Of a DNA stretch of 64,000 nt, positions 43,431 through 52,828 are shown one piece after another. Origin of the DNA: Flavobacterium cupreum (GTDB lineage Bacteria; Bacteroidota; Bacteroidia; Flavobacteriales; Flavobacteriaceae); contig NZ_QWDM01000001.1 in the NCBI RefSeq assembly GCF_003996965.1, positions 434,001-498,000 of the forward strand, given 5' to 3'. Under the pieces are notes generated by a model. It made no database searches, had not been told where the DNA came from, and saw nothing but the letters and a program-made list of their open reading frames with translations. The translations under genes and the position numbers were made by a program. The stretch's first letter is position 1. The number at the start of each line of letters is the position of its first letter.

Positions 43431-43907
43431 AAATTTGTGGTTTGATTGTTAGTTTTTTTTATCCGTAAGGACAGAGCGAATCTATAAGTTAAATAAATCT
43501 TAAAAAAAATATCTTTGAAAAATCAAGATAAAATTCAAGTCAATTTTAAAACAAACAACTAACAATCAGTTAATTATAATAATTTTGCAGTAGAAAAAAT
43601 CAAGACGTTGTTTAGATGAAAAACCGCAAATAATTAATGGTAGAAATGACAATATCAAAATTAAAGCGGATATTTTTTTCACTATACATATATATAATTG
43701 CTTTTTATTGTATAATTGCAAATTATTAAACTACTTTTAACATTTAGGTCCTGTTTTGAAACGGGATAGCCCTTGTTTTTTAAACGTATTGCACCTAAAT
43801 TTGTTAAATCCTAAAAGTTTACATGCGTAAGCGCTTATGCTTACTTTGAATTAAAAACGAATTAACTCAAGCCAGCCAAAAAACTATTTTTTACCCTAAA
43901 CCAAAAC
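43431..43907. promoter_or_regulatory. Divergent control region of the PUL and its regulator
   Basis: This 477-bp gap lies between two divergent genes and has no ORF. An imperfect 16-nt palindrome centred on AAGCGCTT (43825-43840, 14 of 16 positions symmetric) looks like a LacI-family operator. An outer inverted repeat ATTTAGGT (43742-43749) / ACCTAAAT (43793-43800) encloses a small CCTGTTTTGAAACGGG hairpin. Either could bind the PUL regulators. The stretch nearest the minus-strand gene is plain AT-rich. Confidence 0.5.
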
Positions 43908-45512
43908 ATGACCATGCAAAAAATATTAATGCTATATTTTTTCATTGCAGGTTTTTCTCTCGCTGCGAAAGAGACAAATCCTGTCCTGGAAGAATTAGAT
44001 AAGGTGCTCCTTAAAAAAGAAGTATATCTCAAAAAGAAATATCAAAAAATAGAAGCCTTAAAAAAAAATGTATCAAAATTTACATTGAGCCAGAACAACA
44101 CAGCACTTTATAATTGCTACATGTCGTTGTTTGAAGAGTATAAATCTTTTAAATATGATTCTGCCTATTATTATTTAGAAGAAGCAAAAATCAAGGCAAT
44201 TGTATTGAAAGACCCGAAGTATCTGGCCAAAAGCCGTATTAAAGAAGGGTTTGTGCTCCTTTCCTCCGGTTTGTTTAAAGAAGCTATCGATACTTTGAAT
44301 GTGGTTGACGACAAAAAACTGGACCTGAGAAACAAATTTGAGTATTACAATATAAAAGCCCGCGCTTATTACGATTTAGCTGATTATAACCGCGATCAGC
44401 GCTTTAATATCCATTACGTACAACAGGGCAATCATTTCCTGAAAAAGGCACTGGAATTAATCGGAACGAACACCAACGAATACTGGGCCGCCGAAAGTTT
44501 AAAAAGACTCAAACAGCAGGATTGGCGCGGTGCCGAGTTTGCATTTAGCTACTGGATTAACAATTATGACCTGCCTCCGGATTATTACGGAATTGCCACT
44601 TCAAGCCTTGGTTATATTTATTCTGAAAGAGGATACACCAAAAAAGCCATTCAATATCTGGCGCTTGCTGCCATTGCGGACGTGAAAAATGCCACTAAAG
44701 AAACCGTTGCCTTGCGAAATCTGGCCAACGAACTCTTTAAAATGGGGTATCTCGACAAAGCCAACGAATACATCAACATTGCCATGGATGACGCGACTTT
44801 TTATAACGCCAGACACCGCAAAATTGAGATTTCGTCGATTTTACCGATTATCGAAAAAGCACAGCTGAACAATGTAAAAGAAAAAAATGATAAACTTGAA
44901 AGAATCATTATTCTGTTAACCATATTGACCGTGATTATCATTTTGTTTTCGATCATTATTTTCAAACAATTAAAAGAAAGAAACAAGGCGAGAAAAATAA
45001 TGGCTTCTTCGTACAGTCAGCTGCAGGAAATGAACATCAGCCTGAGTGAAGCCAATGCGATTAAGGAAGAATACATTACGTATTTTATCAAAGCAACTTC
45101 GGCATTCATTAATAAAATAGATCATATCCAGAAAAGTACGCTTCATAAGATCATTACAAAGAAAACCGATGAAGTTATTGCGAGTTTAAAACGGTATAAT
45201 GTAAAAGAAGAACGCGAGAATTTATTCCATCAGTTTGATGAAATCTTCCTGAAGTTATTCCCCACTTTTGTAACCGATTTTAATCATTTATTTCCAAACG
45301 ATCATAAATGCATCGTAAAGAAAGGCGAGCTTTTAAACACCGAACTTCGAATTTTTGCACTCTACCGACTCGGAATCCAGGACAGCAGCCAAATGGCCGA
45401 ATTTCTCGAGCTTTCTGTAGCTACAATCTACACCTACAAAACCAGAATCAAAAGCAAATCGGACTTTAAAGACACTTTCGAAGAGAAAATCATGGCGATT
45501 AAAACGATATAA
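43908..45512 (+). CDS. Membrane-bound TPR/HTH regulator (DUF6377-like), likely PUL regulator
   Basis: The 534-residue protein has a signal-like start ([19 protein letters not shown]) and a periplasmic helical-repeat region (about 25-320, TPR type: [58 protein letters not shown]). One membrane helix follows (about 331-352), then a cytoplasmic part with a coiled coil and a C-terminal HTH ([37 protein letters not shown]). This layout matches Bacteroidota regulators that sense glycan in the periplasm and bind DNA directly. Divergence from the SusCD operon supports that job. Confidence 0.85.
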   Translation: MTMQKILMLYFFIAGFSLAAKETNPVLEELDKVLLKKEVYLKKKYQKIEALKKNVSKFTLSQNNTALYNCYMSLFEEYKSFKYDSAYYYLEEAKIKAIVLKDPKYLAKSRIKEGFVLLSSGLFKEAIDTLNVVDDKKLDLRNKFEYYNIKARAYYDLADYNRDQRFNIHYVQQGNHFLKKALELIGTNTNEYWAAESLKRLKQQDWRGAEFAFSYWINNYDLPPDYYGIATSSLGYIYSERGYTKKAIQYLALAAIADVKNATKETVALRNLANELFKMGYLDKANEYINIAMDDATFYNARHRKIEISSILPIIEKAQLNNVKEKNDKLERIIILLTILTVIIILFSIIIFKQLKERNKARKIMASSYSQLQEMNISLSEANAIKEEYITYFIKATSAFINKIDHIQKSTLHKIITKKTDEVIASLKRYNVKEERENLFHQFDEIFLKLFPTFVTDFNHLFPNDHKCIVKKGELLNTELRIFALYRLGIQDSSQMAEFLELSVATIYTYKTRIKSKSDFKDTFEEKIMAIKTI

Positions 45513-45577
45513 CTTAAAGAATACATGCCACAGATGCCACAGATTCACACAGATTAATAATCTTTTGAGTCCTTTAT

Positions 45578-45637
45578 CCCGATAGCTATCGGGAGTTGCA
45601 AAAAAAAAGCGACACCCATTCGGATACCGCTTTTTTT
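45578..45637. terminator. Two hairpins between convergent genes
   Basis: A 16-nt perfect palindrome CCCGATAGCTATCGGG (45578-45593) precedes a second hairpin with stem AAAAAAAGCG (45602-45611) / CGCTTTTTTT (45628-45637). The second has T tracts in both directions and can end both the regulator gene and the sterol-desaturase-like gene. Confidence 0.8.
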
Positions 45638-45674
45638 CTATGCTCATTCTTCTACGCTCTTTATTCTATGCTCT

Positions 45675-46898
45675 TCACTCCGAAGACTCCAACTGCAGCA
45701 CCACATTCTGATACCTTTTACTCAAGGAGAATAATTGTTCCGCGAAAATCATGACTCCCAGTGGTATAAAGAAAAAAATCATCAGGCCTTCTTCGTATAA
45801 AAAATACACTGCGATCATATAAATCCGGGCATATTCCAGATAGTAAATCCATTTTCGCTGTTCCAGTAAAGCCCCGCAATTAATGAGGGTGATCAGGATA
45901 ATCGACAGCACAAAAATTTTATCAAAGCCATTTAAAAATTCAAAATAATACGTAAAAACAGTCAGCAGTAAAGTCGAAATTCCCAATTGGATGTAAAGAT
46001 AATTTTTGAATCGAAGCCGCTGATTCGGATTGGCCTTATCCTGTAAAAACCGTTTTTCCAATATCGGCCGAATGTCCTGATCCATATGAGCGGGACTTCC
46101 AAAAACCGCTTTCCATTTTGCTTTGAACCCTTTCGAGCGTTTCATTAATTCATAAATCTCAAAGTAATAGTGAAAATGCTGCCATAAGAAACTGTAGCTT
46201 TTTAGCGGATGCGTTAATCCGTATTTTGGTTTTTCTTCTTCCGTCTGGAAAGTTCCGAAAAGACGGTCCCAGAAAGTGAACATATCCCCATAGTTTTTAT
46301 CGAGGTACTTCTCGTCGGAAGCGTGATGCACTCCATGAACAGAAGGCGTTACGAAAACATATTCCAGCCATTTTATTTTTCCGATGAGCTGTGTATGCGT
46401 AAAAAAAGAATAAGCGCCATGGACAATCAGCATCGTGATCACCATTGTCGGATGAAACCCAATATAAGGAAGAACACACCAGAATCCGGTGCGGATAATG
46501 GCCTGAAAAGTGGTAATTCTCGCTGCAGCGGTAAAATTAAATTCTTCGCTATGATGATGAACAATATGCGCTGCCCAGAAAAAATTGACTTCATGTCCTA
46601 ATCTGTGGTACCAGTACCAGACAAAATCGGTAGTGAGAATTAACGCAAACCAGACAAAGGCATTCGCCGGAATATCGAAAATGCGATAATTATTATAAAT
46701 GAAATAATACGCCTGGTAAAAACTTGCAGCGACAAATAAATTGATTAATCTTTCGGCAATACCAATACTAATATTCGAAACGGAGCTTTCATAGTTGAAA
46801 ATTTCCGGTCTTTTTTTTCGTTGTGCAATCTTAAATTCAATAAATAAAAACAGAAAAAAAGCAGGCATTGCGAAAGCAAGAAAATTAATATGTTCCAT
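45675..46898 (-). CDS. Sterol desaturase/fatty acid hydroxylase family protein
   Basis: This 407-residue integral membrane di-iron enzyme has histidine clusters in the family order: WYWYHRLGHEVNFFWAAHIVHHHSEEFN (residues about 92-120) and HGVHHASDEKYLDKNYGDMFTFWDRLFGTF (about 187-216), with an intermediate HGAYSFFTHTQ. Membrane helices flank these and continue at the C-terminus (about 300-395). It hydroxylates or desaturates a lipid. The substrate could be a fatty acyl chain, sphingolipid or polyterpene. Monocistronic, with a shared terminator. Confidence 0.9.
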   Translation of the reverse strand: MEHINFLAFAMPAFFLFLFIEFKIAQRKKRPEIFNYESSVSNISIGIAERLINLFVAASFYQAYYFIYNNYRIFDIPANAFVWFALILTTDFVWYWYHRLGHEVNFFWAAHIVHHHSEEFNFTAAARITTFQAIIRTGFWCVLPYIGFHPTMVITMLIVHGAYSFFTHTQLIGKIKWLEYVFVTPSVHGVHHASDEKYLDKNYGDMFTFWDRLFGTFQTEEEKPKYGLTHPLKSYSFLWQHFHYYFEIYELMKRSKGFKAKWKAVFGSPAHMDQDIRPILEKRFLQDKANPNQRLRFKNYLYIQLGISTLLLTVFTYYFEFLNGFDKIFVLSIILITLINCGALLEQRKWIYYLEYARIYMIAVYFLYEEGLMIFFFIPLGVMIFAEQLFSLSKRYQNVVLQLESSE

Positions 46899-47027
46899 TT
46901 TAAAAATTACTTTGTTTATTCATAAATAATTCAAAAAGAAAATATTTCCACCAGTCAATACCTTTCTTTCCCTTTAAAAAAGCATCAATTGATGAAAATT
47001 ATCTTCCTCTGCATTTAGCGTAGATTT

Positions 47028-48314
47028 TTAATTCTGTTTGTATTTAGGGGCATCGGCTGCCACTTCTTTTACCGATTGTGTTTCAGCTACTTTTTTCAAA
47101 GCAATAATATAAGCAGCAATACGCGGCGTTACATTATATTTTGCCGCAACCCTAAAAACAGTATCAAAACCTTTTTCCAGTATATCTTCCAGACGTTTGT
47201 TGATCTGGTGAATTTTCCATGATTCCAAAAGTGAATTCTGCAGCCATTCAAAGTACGAAACGGTCACGCCGCCCGCATTTGCCAGAATATCAGGAACCAC
47301 AAGGACATTATTTTCGTGCAGTATTTTATCCGCATCAGAAGAAACGGGACCGTTTGCGCCTTCCACAATAATTTTAGCACGAATGTCATTGGCATTTTTT
47401 CCCGTAATCACGTCTTCTTTTGCAGCCGGAATCAGGACATCAACATCCAGAAGCAATAAATCCTCATGCTTGATCGCTACAGAATTCGGATATCCTTTTA
47501 TGGATTTATTATTCAGGTTGTAATACAGAATCAGTTCGGGGATATTAAGTCCGTCGGGATTGTAAAAAGCTTCCGAAACATCACTTACGGCGACAATTTT
47601 CAATCCTTTTTCGAACAAAAACAAAGCCGAATGCAAACCCACATTCCCAAAACCCTGAATCGCGGCCGTAGCTCTTGCAGGTCTTATCTTTAGTTTCTCC
47701 AATGCCAGAATACTGATGATGCTTACGCCACGCCCGGTCGCTTCTACCCTGCCCAGAGAACCTCCGGAATGCAGGTGTTTTCCGGTCACTACGGCATGAA
47801 TCGTTTTGCCGTGGACCAATGAAAATTCGTCCATCAGCCAGCCCATTTCGTCAGGACCTGTTCCCATGTCAGGCGCAGGTACATCTTTTTCCGGGCCGAA
47901 AATATCAGATAGTGCTTTGGTATACGCTCTGGTAATTTTTTCCAGTTCTGTTTTCGAAAGTGTTCTCGGATCACAGATTATCCCGCCTTTTGCTCCTCCA
48001 AACGGAATTCCTGTGACGGCAGATTTCCAGGTCATCCAGGCCGCCAGTGCTTTTACTTCATCAAGATTTACGCCTGTGTCGTAACGAATGCCTCCTTTAG
48101 ACGGTCCTAATGCCGTATTGTGAATGACACGATAGCCTTCAAAATTCTGAATGGTTCCGTTGTCCAGCGTAATCGCAAAATTCACAACGATTTGTTTTTC
48201 CGGGCGCTGCAATTTCTGCCTGATGGATTCCTCCAGGTTAAGAATATCGGCGGCGATATTAAATCGATCAATCATGGATTGAAAGGGATTCTGTTTTATT
48301 ATTTCTGTACTCAT
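47028..48314 (-). CDS. Glu/Leu/Phe/Val dehydrogenase (probable glutamate dehydrogenase)
   Basis: The 428-residue protein begins MSTEIIKQNPFQSMIDRFNIA. The catalytic segment is GPSKGGIRYDTGVNLDEVKALAAWMTWKSAVTGIPFGGAKGG, with the lysine-containing FGGAKGGI motif, and PAPDMGTGPDEMGWLMDEF follows. The dinucleotide fold has GFGNVGLHSAL (about 225-235). It interconverts glutamate with 2-oxoglutarate and ammonia, or a branched-chain amino acid; the PAPDMGTG version is common in glutamate enzymes. Length (428) is right for the hexameric small class. Confidence 0.92.
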   Translation of the reverse strand: MSTEIIKQNPFQSMIDRFNIAADILNLEESIRQKLQRPEKQIVVNFAITLDNGTIQNFEGYRVIHNTALGPSKGGIRYDTGVNLDEVKALAAWMTWKSAVTGIPFGGAKGGIICDPRTLSKTELEKITRAYTKALSDIFGPEKDVPAPDMGTGPDEMGWLMDEFSLVHGKTIHAVVTGKHLHSGGSLGRVEATGRGVSIISILALEKLKIRPARATAAIQGFGNVGLHSALFLFEKGLKIVAVSDVSEAFYNPDGLNIPELILYYNLNNKSIKGYPNSVAIKHEDLLLLDVDVLIPAAKEDVITGKNANDIRAKIIVEGANGPVSSDADKILHENNVLVVPDILANAGGVTVSYFEWLQNSLLESWKIHQINKRLEDILEKGFDTVFRVAAKYNVTPRIAAYIIALKKVAETQSVKEVAADAPKYKQN

Positions 48315-48459
48315 TTTATATCTTTTTAATGGGGGATTTTCTTTTTTTTCAGTGCTTCTAATTCCTGCAACACATACAACATGGTATTTTTATCAGACAG
48401 CACTGCATCATTATATTGGTATTTCTATTTGATCTCATCTTATAATTTTTTAATAATTC

Positions 48460-48492
48460 TAAAAAAAAGCCTTTCATGGTGCATGAAAGGCT
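48460..48492 (-). terminator. Terminator after the Cys/Met micro-ORF
   Basis: The 11-bp stem AGCCTTTCATG/CATGAAAGGCT has a 3-nt loop. On the minus strand the stem is followed by eight T (plus-strand A run 48461-48468). It lies 35 nt past the micro-ORF stop. Confidence 0.85.
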
Positions 48493-48526
48493 AAAAAAAA
48501 AAAATAACTAACAAGTCCATTTTCTA

Positions 48527-48619
48527 TTAAGGCCATTTCATTACATAGTTCATCATGCAACACATCGTGAAGCTGCACATAAACGGACTGCTATTTTGGC
48601 TATAGTTTTTCATTGTCAT
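48527..48619 (-). CDS. Candidate 30-residue Cys/Met-rich peptide
   Basis: The minus-strand frame from ATG 48619 (a second ATG is at 48613) ends at TAA 48527-48529. The product starts MTMKNYSQNSSPFMCSF and ends MNYVMKWP, with three Cys (15, 20, 21) and seven Met, clustered as CSFTMCCMM. A -7 box TAAATTTG (TAnnTTTG) lies two nt upstream of the first ATG, so the message would have almost no leader; no TTTG 19 nt further up is seen. A strong terminator follows at 48460-48492. The small unit lies between the DMT and GDH genes. It may be a peptide gene or a small RNA. Confidence 0.45.
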   Translation of the reverse strand: MTMKNYSQNSSPFMCSFTMCCMMNYVMKWP

Positions 48620-48733
48620 TGCAAATTTATAAATTACTTTATATATTCTATAGAATTAGTCGAATTAATTTTCAATAAAATAAAATATATTGCAAAACAG
48701 GCTGTAAATAAAGGCTTTAGAAAAGTAAAAAAA

Positions 48734-49609
48734 TTACTGTAATTGTGAAAAAACTATAAAAACAATGGCAATTAAGGCTAAAAACAGCCCAATGAAATTA
48801 ATTTTGGATAGTCTTTCCTTAAAAAAAAGCAGGCCCACCACACTCCCAAGAATGATGACTCCCATATTCATTCCGGCAAAAACAGTCGAAGGATTATCCG
48901 AAAATGCTTTATGCGCTTTCAGGTAAAACAGAATATTTCCGAAATTAAAGAGCCCTACCAGACCGCCAAAAAGAATGTTTTTGGATTCGAATCGCGCTTT
49001 TTTATTTATAAATTCATAAGTAACAATAAGCAACGCTACAAATAATGCAATTGCAAAAACTACCAATAAAGATGTAGGATAAGGAAGCGTAGTAAAAAGA
49101 GCAATCTGCTTAAAAAGAATATCAATAATCCCAAAACCAAATAGGACAATTGCCGGATAAATCCACTTATTCCCCGTATTTGCAGCCGGCTTTTTTAAGA
49201 TCAGCAAAAGGGCCACAAAACCTGTCAGAAGCCCAATGACCTTATAGCGGTTGAATTCTTCGTTAAAAATAAACCAGGCAGCCAGAATAGGTATAAACAG
49301 TGATAATCGCTGGGCTGCATCCGTTTTTACGATTCCCATGTTCTTTATGGACGCCACCAAAAACAGGAACACCACAGGCAACAAAATTCCAATGGCGACA
49401 TAAATTGTCCAGGGTGCGTTTACAGTAACCTCACTCAGATCCGGACTGAAAGTAAAATAACAAAGCAGCAGGGCAAACACATAATTGAAAGCGACAATCT
49501 GTGCCGGATCTGTATTGTATTTTCTAGTGATTTTAAAAATAATACCCACAACAACACTGCAGATAATACTTAAAGCGAGAAATAACATAAGGTTTCTTTT
49601 TGAATGCAA
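48734..49609 (-). CDS. EamA/DMT family transporter
   Basis: This 291-residue membrane protein has ten hydrophobic helices in two EamA-like halves (about 5-140 and 150-290). Typical parts are MLFLALSIICSVVVGIIFKI at the start, FNEEFNRYKVIGLLTGFVALLLIL at the end of the first half and FFKERLSKINFIGLFLALIAIVFI at the end of the second half. DMT members move small metabolites across the inner membrane. Substrate and direction are not predictable. The 2OG-oxygenase gene lies 41 nt upstream on the same strand. Confidence 0.9.
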   Translation of the reverse strand: MHSKRNLMLFLALSIICSVVVGIIFKITRKYNTDPAQIVAFNYVFALLLCYFTFSPDLSEVTVNAPWTIYVAIGILLPVVFLFLVASIKNMGIVKTDAAQRLSLFIPILAAWFIFNEEFNRYKVIGLLTGFVALLLILKKPAANTGNKWIYPAIVLFGFGIIDILFKQIALFTTLPYPTSLLVVFAIALFVALLIVTYEFINKKARFESKNILFGGLVGLFNFGNILFYLKAHKAFSDNPSTVFAGMNMGVIILGSVVGLLFFKERLSKINFIGLFLALIAIVFIVFSQLQ

Positions 49610-49650
49610 AAATAACGTTTATCTCTTTTAAAATTTCCAAAAAAAGTATA

Positions 49651-50244
49651 TTAATCCACCTTAAGCCAGCCCGTAATGCTCATTCGCGTATTTTGGGTAA
49701 CTAAAACTTCGTGCACCAGTTCGTCACTTTTGAAGAAAACAGTTTTACCCTGAGTTGGTGAAATCTTCTGATTATTATTGAGTTGATGAATCAGCAGTTC
49801 GCCGCCATCCACTTCCTGCCAGTTGCTATTGAGGTAACTGATCATAGAATATTTACGACTGGGATTGTTTTTGAACTGATCTAAATGTTTCAGGTAAAAA
49901 TCTCCTTTTTCGTATAGAGCATAATGAAACTCATAGCCTGTAATTCCGGTATAGCAGCTTTGATTGAGGTACACTATAAAAGCTTCGATTTTGGCAAAAA
50001 ATTCATTTTCGAAAACATTATTATGCTTTTTATCCAGCCAGTAAATAGAATCGCTTCTGATGGCTCCATCGTACAACAGTTTATCCGAATTTCCGACTCC
50101 GGCAGTTACCAATACCTTTCTCTGATTTAAATCGAGTAAATTCTGTTTTAAGTGATTGGCCAGTTCAGGGGTTAAAAAATGCTCCGCTATGCCTACTTTA
50201 TTCTCGATGTACGAAGCAATCAGATCTTCAAAACTATCTTCCAT
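49651..50244 (-). CDS. 2OG-Fe(II) oxygenase (prolyl-4-hydroxylase/SM-20 type)
   Basis: This 197-residue soluble enzyme has iron ligands H120-x-D122 in YLKHLDQF and H178 in ELVHEV, with R187 (NTRMSITGW) for 2-oxoglutarate. The core motif SMISYLNSNWQEVDGGELLIH is the P4Hc signature. Relatives hydroxylate proline or other residues in target proteins such as EF-Tu. It is the first gene of a possible pair with the DMT transporter. Confidence 0.93.
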   Translation of the reverse strand: MEDSFEDLIASYIENKVGIAEHFLTPELANHLKQNLLDLNQRKVLVTAGVGNSDKLLYDGAIRSDSIYWLDKKHNNVFENEFFAKIEAFIVYLNQSCYTGITGYEFHYALYEKGDFYLKHLDQFKNNPSRKYSMISYLNSNWQEVDGGELLIHQLNNNQKISPTQGKTVFFKSDELVHEVLVTQNTRMSITGWLKVD

Positions 50245-50367
50245 TTTATTTTAGGAAAGACTGCAATTACAGCCAACAGAACAAGGTAGACTAATTAAAA
50301 ATGGCAAAAGACTTATTTTTAAGAAATAAAAAAAATGACAGACGTAATCTTAAAAATGAATTGCCAG

Positions 50368-50396
50368 GCTGAGCATTCTATAATAAAAAACAAATA
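50368..50396. repeat. 29-bp dispersed intergenic motif, copy 2
   Basis: Same sequence as 8642-8670 except one base near the left end. It lies 146 nt before the ankyrin gene start, in a 297-bp gap with no other feature recognised. Confidence 0.6.
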
Positions 50397-50541
50397 CTTA
50401 TAACAGTAACTCTTATTCTATGTAACCCTCATTTTTATCTACGTCAGTCACTTATTTCAAGAAACACACCACTTATTACTTCATACGTTTATTATTTAAT
50501 TTACTAAACTACTTTTACTTTAAAGCAAAAATAAAAATAAA

Positions 50542-51045
50542 ATGAGTGTAGAGGTATACAGATTAATTTCCAAGGAGGAAATTGATAATTTTATAAGGTT
50601 TCTTAATAAAGAAGGTATCGATTACGTCGATGAGGATAAACGCAGTTTATTTATGTTGGTAATAATTTATATATCTAAGGCTCAAAAAATTAATAATATA
50701 CTAAATAGTAAAAGAGAAGTAAAGAATAATACTGATTTTTATAAAAAAGGTATTGAATTAGTTAATATCCTTATCCAATATCATTGCAATATTAACACCC
50801 AGGACAGGTATGGTTTTAGTGCATTACATTATGCGGCTCAGAGTAGCTATGATGAATTTGTTGAATTACTGATATTAAATAATGCTAAAGTGGATTTACA
50901 AGACAACGAAGGAAACACACCTCTTTGGCATGCTGCAATGAATAGTAGCGGGATAACAAATACTATTCAATTACTATTAGATGCGGGAGCAGATATCAAT
51001 AAAGCCAATAAGCATGGAGTCTCTCCAAAAGACCTAATTGAATGA
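50542..51045 (+). CDS. Ankyrin repeat protein
   Basis: The 167-residue cytoplasmic protein has an N-terminal helical cap (about 1-70) followed by three ankyrin repeats: NTQDRYGFSALHYAAQSSYDEFVELLI, DLQDNEGNTPLWHAAMNSSG and INKANKHGVSPKDLIE. It has no signal peptide. Ankyrin repeats mediate protein contact; partners are unknown. It stands alone. Its base composition is more AT-rich than its neighbours, which might mean recent arrival. Confidence 0.88.
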   Translation: MSVEVYRLISKEEIDNFIRFLNKEGIDYVDEDKRSLFMLVIIYISKAQKINNILNSKREVKNNTDFYKKGIELVNILIQYHCNINTQDRYGFSALHYAAQSSYDEFVELLILNNAKVDLQDNEGNTPLWHAAMNSSGITNTIQLLLDAGADINKANKHGVSPKDLIE

Positions 51046-51179
51046 AATACTTGCCGGAATATAAAAATATATTCTGGTCACATTAAATATTTACACGTGA
51101 AACATTAACGCGCTCTGCGAAGTCGAGGCCCTGCTAATCTTTACATAAATTTTAGAATTAAATCTATTGTTCATATTTA

Positions 51180-51260
51180 ACTTTTTATGGCATGGCTTAT
51201 TATTTCCAACGGCTTACAATCCGTTACTACAAAATGTGTCGTTCCTCCGAAACTTAACAA
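51180..51260. repeat. Dispersed phrase GTGTCGTTCCTCCGAAACTTA and related sequence
   Basis: I recognise this stretch (GTGTCGTTCCTCCGAAAC) as a repeat phrase seen in flavobacterial genomes. It is the only copy in the window, so the call rests on recollection. It is non-coding, between the ankyrin gene and a terminator. Confidence 0.35.
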
Positions 51261-51264
51261 AAAC

Positions 51265-51297
51265 AAACCCGACAGGTTTTAAAAGCCTGTCGGGTTT
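51265..51297. terminator. Bidirectional terminator-like hairpin
   Basis: A 12-bp perfect stem AAACCCGACAGG/CCTGTCGGGTTT with a 9-nt loop lies between the ankyrin gene (plus) and the AAA ATPase (minus). Confidence 0.8.
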
Positions 51298-51316
51298 GAA
51301 TTACTATCGCAAATAT

Positions 51317-52780
51317 CTACAATTTACTAATGTAACTTCCGTACATATCTTTGAACTGATGTCCTTTTGCAAAACGGTCTTTACTCAGCTTTTTATACTC
51401 AACTAAAGCCCATAAAATAAATTCCTTCATGAAATACTGATCTTTTTTATCCAGTTGCGGCTGGTATTTTTTCAGTAAAACATCTAAAGGTGTAACTTCA
51501 TCTAAGATACTTTGATATTCTTCGTCGGTGCAGTCGTCTAATAGTTCGAAACCACTTTCTGCAAAGAACCATTCGATTAAATCAGAATAAGGTGTTTTTT
51601 CGCCCGGTTTTTCTAATTTTTCAATTTTAGGAAAATGCTCCGAAAACAAAGTTCTCACTGCCAAACCTATCAGAGTCTGAGCTACTGAAGCTGCTCCCTC
51701 CTGCTCTCCTTCGTAAACTAATTCGACTTTTCCTGTAATAGCAGGAATGATTCCGATAAAATCAGACAAACGAAGGGTGGTTTTATCTGCTCCGGCAATC
51801 AAAGCACGACGTTCTGCCGTACTAATTAAATTTTCGAAAGCCGTAATACTCATTCTGGCACTTACGCCACTTTTATTATCAATATATTCACTGTCACGCG
51901 CTTCGAAACTAATTTGCTCCAGAATATCCTTAGCCAGACCGGGAACGTATACCGTTTCGCTTTGGTTTTGATCTAATTTAGCTTCCTGCTCCGTAATGGT
52001 TCTGGCAATGGCTACTGTTTCAGGATAGTGCGTTAAAATTTGCGAACCAATTCTGTCTTTTAACGGCGTAACGATACTTCCCCTGTTGGTATAATCTTCC
52101 GGATTTGCAGTAAATACAAACTGCATATCAAGCGGCATTCTCAATTTGAAACCTCTGATCTGAATATCGCCTTCCTGCAGAATATTAAACAAAGCCACCT
52201 GAATTCTGGCCTGTAAATCCGGTAGTTCGTTAATAACAAAAATACAGCGGTTCGCTCTTGGAATCATTCCGAAGTGAATCACGCGGTCGTCCGCATAGGA
52301 CAATTTTAAATTGGCAGCTTTAATCGGATCGACATCACCAATTAAATCAGCAACCGTTACATCCGGAGTAGCCAGTTTTTCAAAAAACCGTTCACTTCTG
52401 TGCAACCACGAAATTGGGGTTTCGTCGCCTTTTTCAGCAATCAAATCCTTTGCGAATCGGGAAATCGGATTCAACGGATCGTCATTGATTTCAGAACCGG
52501 AAACAAACGGAATGTACTCGTCTAACAATTCAATCATTTTACGGGCCAGACGTGTTTTTGCCTGTCCGCGCAGTCCTAATAAATTGATATTATGACGGGA
52601 TAAAATGGCTCTTTCCAATTCCGGAATTACCGTGTTCTCAAAACCGTGCACGCCTTCAAAAACAGGCTGTCCGGATTTGATTTTTTCCCGAAGATTGTTT
52701 CGCAATTCGTCTTTAATACCTGTATTTTTATATCCTGCGGCTTTTAACTGACCTAGTGTATGTATGTTGTTTATTTCCAT
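51317..52780 (-). CDS. MoxR/Mg-chelatase-type AAA+ ATPase
   Basis: This 487-residue protein starts at ATG 52780 (MEINNIHTLGQLKAAGYKN); a frame open 16 codons further up lacks support. Walker A GLRGQAKT is at about 69-76, Walker B is FVINELPDLQ, and VFTANPEDYTNRGSIVTPLKDRIG contains the sensor region. Together with the vWA protein at 53267-54385 it forms an AAA-vWA pair like MoxR/CoxE or magnesium-chelatase I/D. Such pairs mature enzymes or insert metal, but no target gene is here. The two are separated by a 440-bp repeat tract. Confidence 0.9.
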   Translation of the reverse strand: MEINNIHTLGQLKAAGYKNTGIKDELRNNLREKIKSGQPVFEGVHGFENTVIPELERAILSRHNINLLGLRGQAKTRLARKMIELLDEYIPFVSGSEINDDPLNPISRFAKDLIAEKGDETPISWLHRSERFFEKLATPDVTVADLIGDVDPIKAANLKLSYADDRVIHFGMIPRANRCIFVINELPDLQARIQVALFNILQEGDIQIRGFKLRMPLDMQFVFTANPEDYTNRGSIVTPLKDRIGSQILTHYPETVAIARTITEQEAKLDQNQSETVYVPGLAKDILEQISFEARDSEYIDNKSGVSARMSITAFENLISTAERRALIAGADKTTLRLSDFIGIIPAITGKVELVYEGEQEGAASVAQTLIGLAVRTLFSEHFPKIEKLEKPGEKTPYSDLIEWFFAESGFELLDDCTDEEYQSILDEVTPLDVLLKKYQPQLDKKDQYFMKEFILWALVEYKKLSKDRFAKGHQFKDMYGSYISKL

Positions 52781-52828
52781 TTTTATTGAAATATCTATTT
52801 TGTTATTTATATTTTTTGTTTTGTACAA

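Noticed and set aside
48326..48382. 18-codon minus-strand frame (MLYVLQELEALKKKKIPH) just before the GDH start
   Set aside because: It looks protein-like, but it is very short, has no ribosome site that I can support, and the frame upstream is closed by TAG. It could be a leader peptide or a remnant.
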